DNA of 64,000 nt, taken from Sclerurus mexicanus. Its lineage: Eukaryota; Chordata; Aves; Passeriformes; Furnariidae. The position numbers and the translations under genes were made by a program. The notes below the pieces were generated by a model. That model saw only the letters and a program-made list of their open reading frames with translations. It was not told the DNA's origin and did no database searches. Shown here one piece after another: positions 34,301 to 45,590 of this stretch (position 1 is the stretch's first letter; every line of letters begins with the position of its first letter). The stretch is taken from positions 62,001-126,000 of the forward strand of contig VWZF01006817.1 of the NCBI GenBank assembly GCA_013396755.1, in the 5' to 3' direction.

Positions 34301-35689
34301 ATACTTATGTGATATTAGGGCTTCATGTTTTCAAGTTATAAAAGAAGTTTTTCTTGGAAACAGAGCTTGCTGGTAGTTCTGATTGGATTTACTCATACAT
34401 ATGAGGCTCAGGAGTGTGTATCTAAGAAGTGGCCAAAGTTATTAATATCTGATTCTTGTGAGGCTGGTTTTTTCATTGAAAGACGGTGAAGTGCTAATCT
34501 AAAGAAACTCATCCTCTGTTCTTGAATCTCAAAACCATGCAAAAACCCCTCTCTTTAGAAAAACTATGTTAACTGCTCATATTGATACTAAATGCTCACA
34601 GTTTGACATGTTCATGGCACTGTAAGCAGACACATGGAATTTTTCATATACTGAATTATGGGAAAACAAAAATTAAAGCAGCAAGAGCACTGTCAATAAT
34701 AATCCAAAAAAAAAAAAAAGGAACAAAACTGGCAATCCTTTAAAAACTGAAATCTTTGTTTTGGCATATTCAGGAAACTTTATTTGCCCCATGAAGAAAA
34801 TCTTTCAAACCAAATCTAAATTAACTGAATGCCAAACTTGTCTGGAGTGGATAATCATAGTATGTGCAATTAGTAGAGGCTCTTGTGCAAGGATGTTAAC
34901 CCAGAGTATTCAGAGAAGGTGTCCTAACATGTCTGTTACAGTAGAAGATCTCCTGGCTTGCAGTTGGCATCAGTAATCATCATTATTTGGAATATCTTCT
35001 AACATTAGTCGTGCCAAATGCAGAATATTTGGTGTTAACTCATTTGAAAAACAAGAGACTGCATCCCCAGGCACAATCCGGGCTGCCTTCACAGAGTGAC
35101 CGGCTGATTCAGGAGCTGCATGTCCCTGTTTTCCCACCTTACCAGGAGAGCTGCAGGAGCTCTGCATGGAGCACTTTGCAGAGACTGTCTTGTAAGCATG
35201 TTCTGAACGCTGGCTTCGAGTGCTTGAGGTGGGAAGTTAATGTGTCAGGAGCTGTGACTGCAGAAAACTCCCTACCCATTCCCAAGAGTAACTGAAGAGG
35301 AACAGAGCAGAGCTTGCACATGACACATTTTGAGGGCTTGGCTCTGTCTTGAGTAAATAGTGTGGAACTACTGTACTGGCACATCCATACAAAGGATTTC
35401 TTCTATTTGCTGAAAGATACTGTGTGTTGAAGGGCATATGGTGAATCCATTTAATTCCTGTGTACAACTGCAGGATGTTTGTCTCACCAGGGTGTGTGTC
35501 ATTTTTGATGGCAGTGTTTTAAACCTCATAATAACTGTAATTTAATATGTTTTGGTCTGGCACTTATTTTTCTTCCCCTTTGACTAGGACGGGACTCGCG
35601 ATATCTTTATTGATGGAGTGGTTGCTCGCAACAGAGCCCTGAATGGTGACATCGTGGTAGTGAAACTGCTTCCCAAGGATCAGTGGAAG
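9692..35689 (+). CDS. DIS3L2: DIS3L2, 5' part of the coding region (5 exons, incomplete at 3' end)
   Basis: Predicted join: 9692-10379, 25563-25721, 26024-26166, 31414-31467, 35588-35689. DIS3L2 is an RNB-family 3'-5' exoribonuclease that works without the exosome in the cytoplasm and degrades RNAs tailed with uridines, such as pre-let-7 (known family biology). Recognition rests on conserved blocks: LGTPRG near the canonical start, [33 protein letters not shown], and [17 protein letters not shown] followed by VVVKLLP. All match the remembered human protein closely and mark the start of cold-shock domain 1. Splice junctions are GT/AG and in frame throughout. The catalytic RNB domain and S1 domain lie beyond the window. 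In this model 265 residues precede the methionine equivalent to the mammalian start; that part is a prediction, while the identity of the last three exons is close to certain. Confidence 0.93.
10965..10990 (+). terminator. Candidate intronic polyadenylation signal
   Basis: AATAAA at 10965-10970 is followed by a T-rich stretch and a run of ten adenines. A transcript that keeps the intron after the exon ending at 10379 would reach it. The frame then stays open for 18 more codons and stops at 10433-10435, giving a 247-residue protein made only of the N-terminal extension. Alternatively the AATAAA plus A-run may be the scar of an old retroposed 3' end, or chance in AT-rich DNA. Confidence 0.3.
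12624..12648. repeat. Short CTG microsatellite
   Basis: Five CTG units, a one-base break, then two more. Such short CTG tracts are common and usually stable at this length. It lies deep in the intron with no coding link. Confidence 0.8.
15370..16215 (+). mobile_element. Ancient, degenerate CR1 LINE fragment (3' part)
   Basis: Several blocks follow the order of a CR1 3' half in + orientation. First is a stretch like the reverse-transcriptase region coding for a 'leucine-phenylalanine-asparagine' turn (GTGCTGTTTAATACTTCTGT, 15380-15399). Later come GGGAAGATTAAAATGCTGGG near 15829, GACCATTGGAACAGTTTTAC near 16047 and a tail-like GGGGTCAGTCAG near 16194. The blocks are interrupted by indels and stops, so the element cannot move. 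Its style resembles old CR1 families shared by turtles, crocodilians and birds more than young bird-specific ones. Boundaries are approximate. Confidence 0.6.
20176..20190. repeat. C homopolymer ending in an unresolved base
   Basis: Fourteen cytosines followed by a single N at 20190. This is a typical place for length errors, so the true tract length is uncertain. Confidence 0.95.
21708..21760. repeat. Cluster of AGTTGA motifs with a 12-bp palindrome
   Basis: AGTTGA or a close variant recurs four times within about 45 bases. The last copy forms the perfect palindrome AGTTGATCAACT at 21743-21754. It may be a decayed simple tandem array. No binding protein is suggested with confidence. Confidence 0.6.
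23796..24120 (-). mobile_element. Decayed CR1 LINE 3' fragment
   Basis: Read on the + strand it shows the familiar reverse-complement of an avian CR1 end. It begins with a GTCATAGAAA-like tip, then AGAGGACCTTACGAGCTGGT (23812-23831), then CATGACCTCTCTGGGTGATC near 23930-23949, then CCCTCCTGCTGCAGTTTAAG near 23989-24008. Order and spacing fit the 3' untranslated region and the end of the second ORF. It is a 5'-truncated, inactive copy with many substitutions. Confidence 0.7.
24123..24168. repeat. 23-bp tandem duplication
   Basis: Two adjacent copies of a 23-base unit beginning GGCATTTG (24123-24145 and 24146-24168) differ at only three positions. It lies immediately after the minus-strand CR1 fragment. 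Probably a replication-slippage duplication. Confidence 0.85.
25563..25721 (+). CDS. DIS3L2: DIS3L2 exon with the methionine equivalent to the mammalian start
   Basis: Acceptor TTTCAG ends at 25562; donor GTATTA begins at 25722. It enters and leaves in phase 1. The ATG at 25670 (A at -3) begins 17 codons and a split glycine ending LGTPRG, matching the first residues of mammalian DIS3L2, whose coding begins at this spot. The 107 bases before that ATG are open in the same frame and join the upstream exon in frame, adding about 36 Ser/Arg/Asn-rich residues. Either ATG could be used: the upstream one by scanning from the 5' exon, this one from transcripts lacking it. Confidence 0.88.
25722..26023 (+). 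other. DIS3L2: Intron, 302 bp
   Basis: A short intron with a rather weak donor (G followed by GTATTA) and a good acceptor (TTTGTTTGCAG). It splits a glycine codon. No internal feature seen. Confidence 0.85.
26024..26166 (+). CDS. DIS3L2: DIS3L2 exon: start of cold-shock domain 1
   Basis: It codes for 48 residues counting the split glycine. It contains [17 protein letters not shown] and GLKRGELIQ, which match mammalian DIS3L2 almost residue for residue and open the first OB-fold cold-shock domain. That domain helps form the RNA entry face in front of the RNB barrel. It ends in phase 0 at donor GTGCCT. The first 20 or so residues, before the Lys-rich block, are less conserved and low in complexity, as in mammals. 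Confidence 0.96.
26167..31413 (+). other. DIS3L2: Intron, 5.2 kb
   Basis: AT-rich, with no recognised gene. The largest open frame inside (220 codons, minus strand, 28521-29183) resembles no family I know and has no promoter or splice context, so I treat it as chance. The acceptor at the right end follows a strong T-rich tract. Confidence 0.8.
31414..31467 (+). CDS. DIS3L2: DIS3L2 exon: 18-residue piece of cold-shock domain 1
   Basis: A 54-base exon in phase 0 at both ends, between TTTTTTTTAG and GTAAGT. It codes for [18 protein letters not shown]; the human protein has the same block with two or three conservative changes. It is too short to be found by ORF length and was recognised by homology. 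It is symmetric, so skipping it would keep frame but would break the OB fold. Confidence 0.97.
31468..35587 (+). other. DIS3L2: Intron, 4.1 kb
   Basis: No coding or RNA gene recognised. It contains a 14-base A tract at 34706-34719 and short GT/AT-rich stretches near 33690. Nothing else notable. Confidence 0.8.
34706..34719. repeat. A(14) homopolymer
   Basis: Fourteen adenines with no convincing retroposon body upstream. Simple A tract. Confidence 0.9.
35588..35689 (+). CDS. DIS3L2: DIS3L2 exon: cold-shock domain 1, second half
   Basis: A 102-base exon, phase 0 at both ends, acceptor CTAG and donor GTCAGT. It codes for 34 residues including [17 protein letters not shown] and VVVKLLP, then KDQWK. 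This is the most conserved block of the N-terminal cold-shock domain in the RNB family, with the bulky RNA-contacting face. It is the last DIS3L2 exon I can recognise in the window. If the intron is retained, the frame stays open for 90 further codons to a stop at 35960. Confidence 0.98.
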
Positions 35690-38600
35690 GTCAGTTCAGT
35701 ATATTTTTTCTGTGATTTGAGAGAAAGAGCTTATTACTATTTTTCATCACTAAACTTTCAGAGCTTGAGACAGAGAATAGAGAATTTCCTACAGATCAGT
35801 TATTTGCAGTTTATGCTGCTGTGGATTGAAAGACTCTATCCATTACATTTGGAAGAAGCGATATCTGAAGTGTTGAAACCTCTCTCTTTGCATGGAATGA
35901 CCTTTATCACTAGATGGAAGTCTGATGACAAGGCTGGTTCAAAGCTGACTTGTCAGAGGTGACTTTTGATACCTGTTATTTAGCTGTCTTCATGCTGTGG
36001 CTTTGGGTAGTGCTGTGTAGGTGTTTGCAATTGCTCATGTATTTGACAAGTGTTGTTCACACAGCTTTAGTAACAATTAACTCTAATTTGTGGGTCCTCA
36101 GTCCATGGGAAGCTTATTTTGTCACAATTCCAGATTTTGTGGTAATACACTTCTTTACATGAATGAAGCATGTGTGAAATGACTGGAGCAATGCAAATGT
36201 GGGGCAGTCGCTTTTCATGTCTGAGAATTTCACTAAGATCACTCTGGGCTTTTTTTTCATTCACTGATCAAACTCAAAGTCCTTTCAAACATCTGGATAA
36301 TTTTACCTTGTTTGCAGGTTTATCTTTTAGCACCACTATACAAGAGAAGTTCTGTCTTCTTTTGTCTAGTTGCTGGGAGATGTAAGCTACAGTTAGCAAT
36401 GAAGTGTGACAGAACCACCACAAATTGTTTTCCAAACATAGTTTTTGAGATATTTTCAAGAGATTAAAGACTGTTGTATATCTTTTCACAAAAGTAATAG
36501 TAGAGGTTATTCCAGCAGGGTAGGACTGATCTGAACTGCTCTGACCTGATGCTTTTTACCCAGTCCAGCTACTTTATCTACTTGTGTTTGTTTGAAGTTA
36601 TATGTTTCTAGGCTTTCAAATGCAAGGTCTTCAGTCTGGTCATTTGCTGAAACTTCCACCTATTCTTTTTAAATCTAATACCAATGGAAATGATGGTTTC
36701 AAACATAGAATTTGTCTCTTCCTTTTCAGAATACCTAAAATGAGTAAATTTCCTGAGTATTTATTGATACATGTAAATGCAAAACTATCTTATACAAAGG
36801 ACAGCCATAAATGGGATCTAAGATATTACAGGTATATCCATATACAAATACAAGAAAGAGATCTGCAGTTATCTATGTAACCTCTGAGAGGGAGTTTTGA
36901 GGGTCAAAGCAAAATTTCTTTGATATCTATTCGAGACTTCAAATCAGAGTTCACTAAAACAGTGTTGATGTTTTGATCACCAAATCCATATACATAAATT
37001 ATCTTTTGTGTTAAACCATTTCATTTAGTTGGAAAAATGGAACAGTTTGGATGCTTAGATGCTTTGCCAGGACCTGCCAGGACATGGGCTTCTTTGTAGG
37101 CTTGATAGAGATTGCCTGAGCTGGAAGGTTTGTCTGTAGTTTTCCATTTATATGTCTCTAAATAAAGATAGCGCCTCACTCTCTCATATCCTCATACCTT
37201 CCTATGTTCAACAGTAATGATATTTTATGAATACAAGGGGAAGGGTTTGGAATGTTATCTGTGTCCTGGGAAAATGCTGGAATAAATAGAACTGGTGGAG
37301 AGGTGGTATCTGACTGCAAGGAGGCAATTCAGAAGACTTGAGTGTTTTGTAATGTGATTATGATTCTTCTGTGGTGAATTTAACCTTGCCAAATGAAGTA
37401 GCTGGAACATGCCAGTCATGTTTTTCAGCCACACAGGTGCTGCCCTGTGTAGTCTCATTTTTTGTTTCTTGCCATCAGCAACTTAATCAGCGATGACATC
37501 CCTTTTCCCCTGCTCCCCGAATCTCTTGCTATGTGCTCATGTTTGTATTAGTTCTTTGGGAAAGGTGCCACTAAGTTGCACTGAAAGATAACTGCATTCT
37601 GCCAGGTAATTCATACTGATTAATGATAAACTGCCGGAACCTATTTTAGCTTTTTCCATTTGTTTAGTCTCATGCTGCTGTAGAACTGCCACACAGATGT
37701 CTTAAGGGCTTTCTCCTTTCCACTGGGCCTTTGGAACAAGCTGAAGAGCTTCTGTTATTTCTTTGAAACATGTAAATGAGATATATGGTATAAGTGATGC
37801 TCTCAAAGGAGGTTTTATAGGCTCTGTACATATTGGTTTGTTAGGATGGAGATGTGTGTGCTGATTGTGGTTCACTATTGCTAACACATTACCCTGGGCT
37901 CCACTGAGAACTGAGCTGGGTTTTTTTACTGGTATCAGTAATAATATTTATATCACTATCTTGCACAAGATAAGGTGGTTGTTTCAGCAGCGTGGTGACA
38001 CTGTGCCTTCTGAGTTTTAGGCACCCTGCATGGTCTCTGGGTGCTTCGGGTGAAGATCTTTCCATTGCTAGTGAGGGTGGTTTCTGTCGTGGACCTTTGC
38101 CTGCAGTCACAAGGTAATGCTGTGTCCCTGTAATGGCAGGACTTAGCCGGCACCTTGGTTCGATTTAGGTGTGTAAATGGGAGGAAGAGGGAAAACCTGT
38201 GACTGGTAACAAACGATGGATTTTGGATAGGGAAATCTGTGTGTTTGCTTGAGTTGTTGAGAAAATTAGGAACTGCCCTGTCCCCAGTGAGTCAATCATT
38301 GCAGGTGAGGTGCCTGTGAGGAAAAAATCCCACCAGCTGGAGAGCAGTTTCTTCAGGGATATTCTGTGTTCCACTGAGCTTGTAATGGTGATACCTTACA
38401 CACAGGTATAAATGCCACAGTGAAATGTAAGGGGATGGTGAAATACTCTGGGTGTGTGGTTATACTTTATGTAATACTTTCTTGACAGGGACAGCAATAT
38501 TTTCTTCCTTCAGCCCTTCAATTCTTGGCTCAGTGGTGGGAAATTTATCAGGCTTGAATTTCTCAACATCATGTCCTTCCCAGCGTGTGCATCAATTGCT

Positions 38601-39887
38601 TGGTCCTCCCTGTGCTAATTCTGTCTGGTCTTAAAGCTGTTTGTTCATCTGTCTGCTGGGAGAGCTGCGTGCTGTTCAGTGATGATCAGCTTGTCAGTTC
38701 ATATTTCCGTGCTTACTATTAGTCCTGATCAAGAGCCAACAATTTCAGTGTGGCACCACCGACCTAAAGGAGAAATATTTTGTCCTTGGAATTTGTTATC
38801 TTTCTCTCCTGAAGAAGGTGGCCATCGGCTTCCTGCCAGGCTTGAGCGGCGTGCGTTGTGGTGACCGCATTTGGAGGCTGTATTTCAGAAGTTCCTCTCC
38901 TGTCCTCTTGTGTTACATCTTGGGAATATTGAGGTGCTATGGTAACTTTCAAATATTTAGCTTTTGCAAAGTAAGGTATTTGACTTAGACTGTTTTTCCA
39001 GGTACTTAACCTACTCTTAGTGAATGAAGTCAGAGTATCATTGCAGTTAGCTACGCTGACTCCTTACTTCAAGCTGTAGGGTTTCCCTGAGTCTGTGTCT
39101 TTATCTTCTGGAAAAGTGTCATCATAAAAGATAGCCAGTGACAGAGGATTTACCTCAGTCCTTGTCAATTATCCTGATAAAGAAGAAAAATGGTACTTTA
39201 TTTCTTGACTGATTTTCACTGCTTTATCTTCCACCCATGGGTTTTTATTATATTTTATAGAGTTGTTCTTACATCAATTCCAGAAGCTTCAATTACACAG
39301 TGGGATAATTGCTGGAAGGCAAAAAAAATGTTGATATGATGATTACAGCAGTATTTCTCAGGCTCATCAAGGAGGGAAGCAGTGTGTCAGTACGGAGGAT
39401 AAACCTAACCCATCTTTCCTCACAGCCTCTTTTTGCTCTTTTACCACCTTCTTAATTGCCAGACAGAATTTGTTTAATTTCAGGTATCTGGTTTGGTTTT
39501 TCTTGCAAGATGCAATTTCTTTGGTGGAAGGAAATAGGATAATAAGTCATTTGATATCACTTGGGGCTTGGATTCCTGGCCCAATCCCGGGTGCTTTTAG
39601 AGTAGTAGTTTATAATGTGGAATGTTTTTCATGACAACCGTCTCACGCATTGCACACTATGGCTGCAATTTTAGAGTCTTAGTCTGAAAATAGTACCCAG
39701 AGATTGACTGTGTGCTGCTCAAAACTTCCTCAAAAGAATTTGGGGTCTAACCCCCTGATGCTTGCTACATTATGCTGGAAAGGTCTTCAGTTCTGCATAA
39801 ATATACTGTAAATGTAGATAATGACAGGTTAACCTGACAGTTTCTCAGAAATCAGTGCAAATCAGTGCCTGCCAGTGGTATCTGTTA

Positions 39888-39900
39888 TTGTTGTTGTTGT
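39888..39900. repeat. Short TTG microsatellite
   Basis: Four TTG units plus one base, preceded about 20 bases earlier by a 10-base near-duplication of AAATCAGTGC. Minor simple repeat. Confidence 0.8.
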
Positions 39901-41252
39901 TTTATGAATAATTTCCTTCTCAGCTTAAAGTGCTTCTCTGCACAATTATCAGTTCTTTCGAGCTTGTCATAAGGTTTCTAAGGCCAAGGATGTAGAACTG
40001 TTCATGTATGTACAGTGTGTGATGCTGGAGAATAAGATAATGGGTCCGGCATTTTAGTCACGAGGTGTTCAAAAGTGATAGAAATAGTAATTCTTCACAG
40101 CTCATGAAAGCACATGTTCTGTTCAACATTGAGCTGTCAGATGCAATACAGTGCAGCAGGAGATCTTTGAGCCTCTTCTGAGCCATACATCAGAGATAAA
40201 TATTTAAATGCTTTCTGTAGAGAAGACATAAAGTGCAATTCACTCTTCCCAGCTGTGACTGTTGTTGGCATAAGTACAAACAAATGCAGAGAAGGAACAA
40301 TTTGATTCAAGCAGTCATCACAAATATCACAGTGTATAGTTTGAACAGAGCTACGTATCCTGACAAATCACTGCCTCCAACTGTTGGTGAAAACCTATGA
40401 AGCATTAGTTGTCCAGAGGGGATGCTAGCTTTGGATTTGCCCCGCTGAATAATAATTCATTTCAACCAAATTCTTCTGAGAGTCCGTTTCTTCTCAAAAT
40501 CTCGCAGCTAATATAAGGATAACAGTAATTCAGGAGGAGATGGGGTTCTTAGAGGGTTATCACAGCAATACTGTTGGAGTCTAACGATCAAGAATGTTGT
40601 TTGGAAACATTACATTCATAATAATAAAAAAAAGTTCTGGAGAAGTCATTATTGAAATAGTAAGTGTTCTGGCACGCTGAAAACATTCAAGTGTAATTCA
40701 TGATATTCAGGAGTAAAGTGGGAAGCCTAAGAAGCCAGCTAGGAAGATGTCCAGAAAAGCAGAGCTTCAGCAAATCTGAAAGGATGATGGATGCTGTAGG
40801 GAGGAAGGCCAGTTGTTTTGGTTTTTTATTTGTTTTGCTGTAGACTTTACAGTGAGGGCTGTAAGTTGATGGTCACACACATGTGCATGCATAGCCCTCC
40901 CCATCTTGGCAAATCCCCAAACCACAAATTGGTGGCATCTGGAAAAGCTTCATTACATGCTTACTTTCTAATTGTGCCGTTCTTTGGATGGCCACATGTT
41001 GTTCCACACTGCTGGGCTGGATGGGCCTTCGCTGTGAGCTGGCATGGCTTTTTCCAGGCCTTGCTTAGCTCCAAACCAGCTGGGTATGGAGTAGCACTGC
41101 AGTAAATTGGTAGCAAAGAAGCTGAGAAAATAGGAAGTGTTGCTTACGGAGACACACGTGACATTACGTTTGCTCTTCTCGCAGATGTCATTTTGTTAAT
41201 CAAATATCACTTGAAGTGAACCAACTGACATCTTAACACAGTTAATTTTAAT

Positions 41253-41270
41253 AGCATGCCTTGGCATGCT
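41253..41270. repeat. Perfect 8-bp inverted repeat with 2-base spacer
   Basis: AGCATGCC, then TT, then GGCATGCT, followed by five thymines. It would fold as a tight hairpin, but in animal DNA this does not mark a terminator. Chance is the simplest reading. Confidence 0.7.
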
Positions 41271-44200
41271 TTTTATGGTGTATAATGATATAATTACTAT
41301 AATAATCTGGGTTGTGTGAGATTGCCATGACCCAGTGCTGCGTTCAGCTCTTGCCTCCCCCTGCACGTGTAAAACAAGGAGGCAGAAATACCAGCTTTTT
41401 GGATGTTGCAAGCAACCTTACCTTCCTGAGAAGGGCCTTTCCTGTCAATACCTGCCTGTCTCTCTCTGCTGGTAAAGCCAAAACCAGGATCCCAAATAAT
41501 AAAATTACAACAAAGGGACAGAGTTTTTGAACAATCTGTTGTCCTTTTTTATTCTTCCTCTGGCTGTGCTGGGTAAGAGTGATATTAAAAGGCAAATTGT
41601 TTAGTTAGGTAGGAAGGCAAACTTGTTTTTACTGACTGCCTGCACCCTGTCCCACCAGTGCAGAGTCATATTGCAGCTGTGGTTTGGCTGCACAGACACA
41701 GAATAAGATAAAAATGTTACTCTTAGGTGAACAGTCAAGCATTAAATAATAATTCATTTCATTAGACATTGTCAGTTGTTATATCTTCAGTGTAATAAAG
41801 GCAGATTAGCCCCTTATGATGGGGGTGATTTCAGGCTGTGTGAGATACCACTAAATTTCAGTGTGTGTTGCTGAAAGGGCTACATCTTGCACAGAAGGAA
41901 GTGCTCTTGGGGCATCTGATCTTACTTTCAAAAAGCAGTCAAGCCAACATTTAATACCTGATCTCTGCTCCTGCTCACTTTTTTCTTGGTCTTATAAACA
42001 TAATCTAGTACAGCAAATTGTTTCCTTTAACAACTAACCTTTCTTCAAGTGATTGTTTTAAACTCTGTTCTTCCAAGTCTTCTGTAAATATGCACACATC
42101 ACAGTAGATTATTCTTAATCCAATCTCTTATATAACCACTATCATTTTGAGCTTTTCTTAGTTCTTGGTTCCTGTGGAATTAGTATTTCTTAGAACTGTT
42201 TGTTTTTTGCCAGTTTGGAGACTTATTTGGTGATATCACATGAGTATTTGGAGCCTGCACCTTATAAAAGTCAGGATACCTGTTGTTGTGATGGGACTGG
42301 TTTTTGGAATGTCACGCACATTAAACTCACTTAACTTTTTATAAACGTTTTCTTGAAAGAATGTCCAGATTTTCTGTAGTCTGAGTTTCTTTCAGATCTG
42401 CATATTTAGGAATAAGTTTAAGTAAAGTGCACTGATGATGAAAGTCCTGACTGGCCTAAACTTTGTACAGTGAATATCATACTCTGTTTTTTTCAGGAGA
42501 CTGTACCCCTCATTTAGCTTGAGAGCTGGCAAAATGAAGAGCTACTATGACACTAGAAACCTGTTAATCTTTAAGTCCCTAGGTGAGCTGGTTTTAGACC
42601 GTATACTGAGTTCTGAAGAAAAGGAAGGGTGCTACATGTCTATTTGCACGTTTGTTCTTGTTATCGGCTGGCAGAGAAACAGCAATCAGCTGCAGTATTT
42701 ACATGTGGTCAAAGCTACTGAGGTTGGCACATTAACTCTTTCCCCTTATTTCCTTAACTCTTGTTTATTTTTCTTTAAGCCATAAATCAGAGGGACAAAG
42801 AATCTAAAATAGAGGTAATTTATGTAAATGAAGAATTGCAGCAGCTGGAGGAGTGACAGGGATTTTTCTACAACAGGTTCTTTGGGGCAAGATGTGGGAC
42901 CTCATTTAGAACCACGTGGTTCTTGGAGATAAGGATATTTGTCATCAGGATTGGGATGCATTAAATTTGTTGTTGGCACAGTGTGATTTGTAACTAAGAC
43001 AAAGGTGTCTGAAGTCTAATAGTTGAGGTTTGAGTCAGCGTGCTGCTGCTTCAGAGAGCTGGGAAGGTTGTGCTTTCTCCCAGATACTGTACCTATGTGT
43101 TCCTCCAGATGAGGCCAAGTGTAGCCAGATTGAGGAGATCTGGCCTCCCACTCTTTTATGTCGTAGCTTTGTGATGTTATTTGCTCCTCGGATTTCTGAA
43201 ACTTATGTCCTGACTGCTGTGCGCATCACAAGAACTGGGGCAAGTCTGGTCTTGGTGCACTATCATGCAGTGCATGGTGGCCAGTGATTTATCTGCATCA
43301 ATAGCAGTTTTCATGCCCTGCTGATGTGGGAAGTCTTTCTTGCTTGCCACTTGGTATTATCTTTCATTTAATTAATGCACAAATCAATGCCTTGGAACCT
43401 GTAGCTGTGCCAGGTTGCCAATTGCAACTGATACTTTCAGTCAAATATCTTATTTAAGAGATGCCACTCAGAGCACTGACAGATAAATTAAAATTCCTCT
43501 TGATTGTCTTTTTCCACAAAGTCCTCACTGCAGTAGTTGTGGACATGACATCATTTCTCAGCATGTGCTTCCTGATAAAACAACTGGTGTGGGGTTTTTG
43601 AAGGTCCCAGATTCTGTCTGCACTTTTCAGTTTTTATCCCAGCTCTAACTACCTGGGGGCTTTTTAAAAAGTGTTGGTAACAACTCTAGGAAAATACTGC
43701 AGGACAGAGAGCTGATTTACTAACTCTGCTGAAGAAGGCAATGTTTTCTCACTTCCTCACTATTTCTTAATTTCTCACTATTTCTATTAGTTTATTTTTG
43801 TTTTCTGTGTTCTGTCATATCAGACAATATTTGTTTCATGAAAGTAAGTCTGTGTTGCTTAGGAGTTTTTTAGGTTTCTAGTATGCTATTGACTCATCCA
43901 TCTTCAGCTGTGTCACCTCCTAGGGTTGAAGCATTTCTTTGTTTTTAGCTTTGTCTAAATTGTTTTGAAACAGAGAGCAATGCCAAAGCACATACTTTTA
44001 ATTGAGCAGCTTTGGAAGTGTGAAAATGGAGACTTGGCATGATCTAATTAGCGCTTGTGTATTTTGGTCACAAGAAGTAACTGGCGAAGAATTCCCCAGA
44101 CACGTTCTCTGTTCTGTCTGAAAAAATCCTGCACAAGGTTGTATGTCCTTCTTAGTTCTTGTTGGTGCTTGGAAGTCCTGACTGTAATGCTTTTGCTAAT

Positions 44201-45576
44201 TAGCTGACTGCCAGGACATCCTTCTCCTCTCCTTGCTTTTGGCTTGTTTGTTGGAATGAATGTTGGCTACTTTTGCCAGCAAGCTCTATAGAAATTGGCA
44301 TCTCTCTTCTTGTGCTCTCTTTAAATCCCTCATGGCATCATGTTTGCAAGGTTGGTGCTGTCTGGGGAAAGTCCCAAGGAACTGTGTGAAGTGGGAGGGT
44401 TATCACAGCAGCCTTTCTCCTTGGCCTAATGACTGTTCAGGACGTGGGGAGGTCTGCTAAAAGCCTTAAGGGCAGTAGCTAGGTAACTCACCTGATGCCC
44501 TACTTGAATTTTTTTCCAGTAAAGTAAATTTCCTCCAGGTCTTATTACTCTTTTGATGTCAGATTGCCTGAGGGCTTTTTTCTTCTGTGTACATCAGGTC
44601 TGCAACTTTAGTCCCTTGCAGTAGCTACAACTGCTGTGATGGTCTGGCTTAGGTTCGAACTTGTAGCTTTTCTTCTTTCAGTGTGAGCGTGAGAGCTGGT
44701 CCAGTGACAAGCATTCTCTCTAAAGGGTCTCATCTGGGCAGATCCCAGTTGTGTCTGACAATCCTGTGGGACCCGTGCCCTGCACAGCCTGACTGCCTTG
44801 GGAACAGGTCGCTGCCTGTTCCAACTGAGGCTCTTTCTCAGCAAGTCCCCTCCCCTGACTTTTAGGCTAGGGCCCTTGGCAGAGCAGCCCTGCAACTGCA
44901 GAGCTTTGCAATGCCTTTCCCTTCTGCCTTCTTTGCAGCTGTCCCTTAAATGTACAATTGGCTTGCTGGTGTTAGAGAGGCAGCATATGACCTCGTGGCT
45001 GATTTCTTGCAGTATCACCATATTAGAGCAGCGTCCAGAGGGAAAGTACTAGCAATCCTTTCTGGTGACTGTGCCCAGCTGTGTCACCCGGCTGGGAGCA
45101 GAGCTGCCACCTCCCGAACTGAAGAGCTGGGTGAGGATAAATGGCTCATCTGGCTCTAGTTTATTTATCCAGCAGAGCAGGGGAGCTGATGCCATGAGTG
45201 AGTGCTGTGTTGGCAAAACATCTGGTGCCTGAGCTCCTCTTCTGGTCTGTGCTGTACCATGTAGACATACCCAAGGTTAATGCATGGCCATTAGTTTAAT
45301 CTGGTTTAATTTCATAGCTGTGTGTCCGAGCAGTGTTTTGACAGCATGGCGTTACTTTATCTACTCTTCCTGCTTCCCCTCCCTCATATTCCCGAAGCTT
45401 TCTCTGAAAGTTTATTCTTTTTCTTCTCTGCACAGTTGTTGAAATGTGGATGTAATATGTTTATCAGCTCAGATTCTTGTCTTGGAAACTTAATATACCT
45501 TTTTATGTAATGCTTTGTCACTAATGCATGGTAACATTTCCTGGCAGGATATGCATTGTTAAAATTCATTTGTAGG

Positions 45577-45590
45577 AAAAAAAAAAAAAA
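45577..45590. repeat. A(14) homopolymer
   Basis: Fourteen adenines in AT-rich intron. No poly(A) signal or coding remnant stands directly upstream, so a processed pseudogene is not supported. Confidence 0.9.

Noticed and set aside
44640..44670. tRNA-like GGTTCGAAC box
   Set aside because: No matching A box or cloverleaf stems around it. A chance T-loop-like word.
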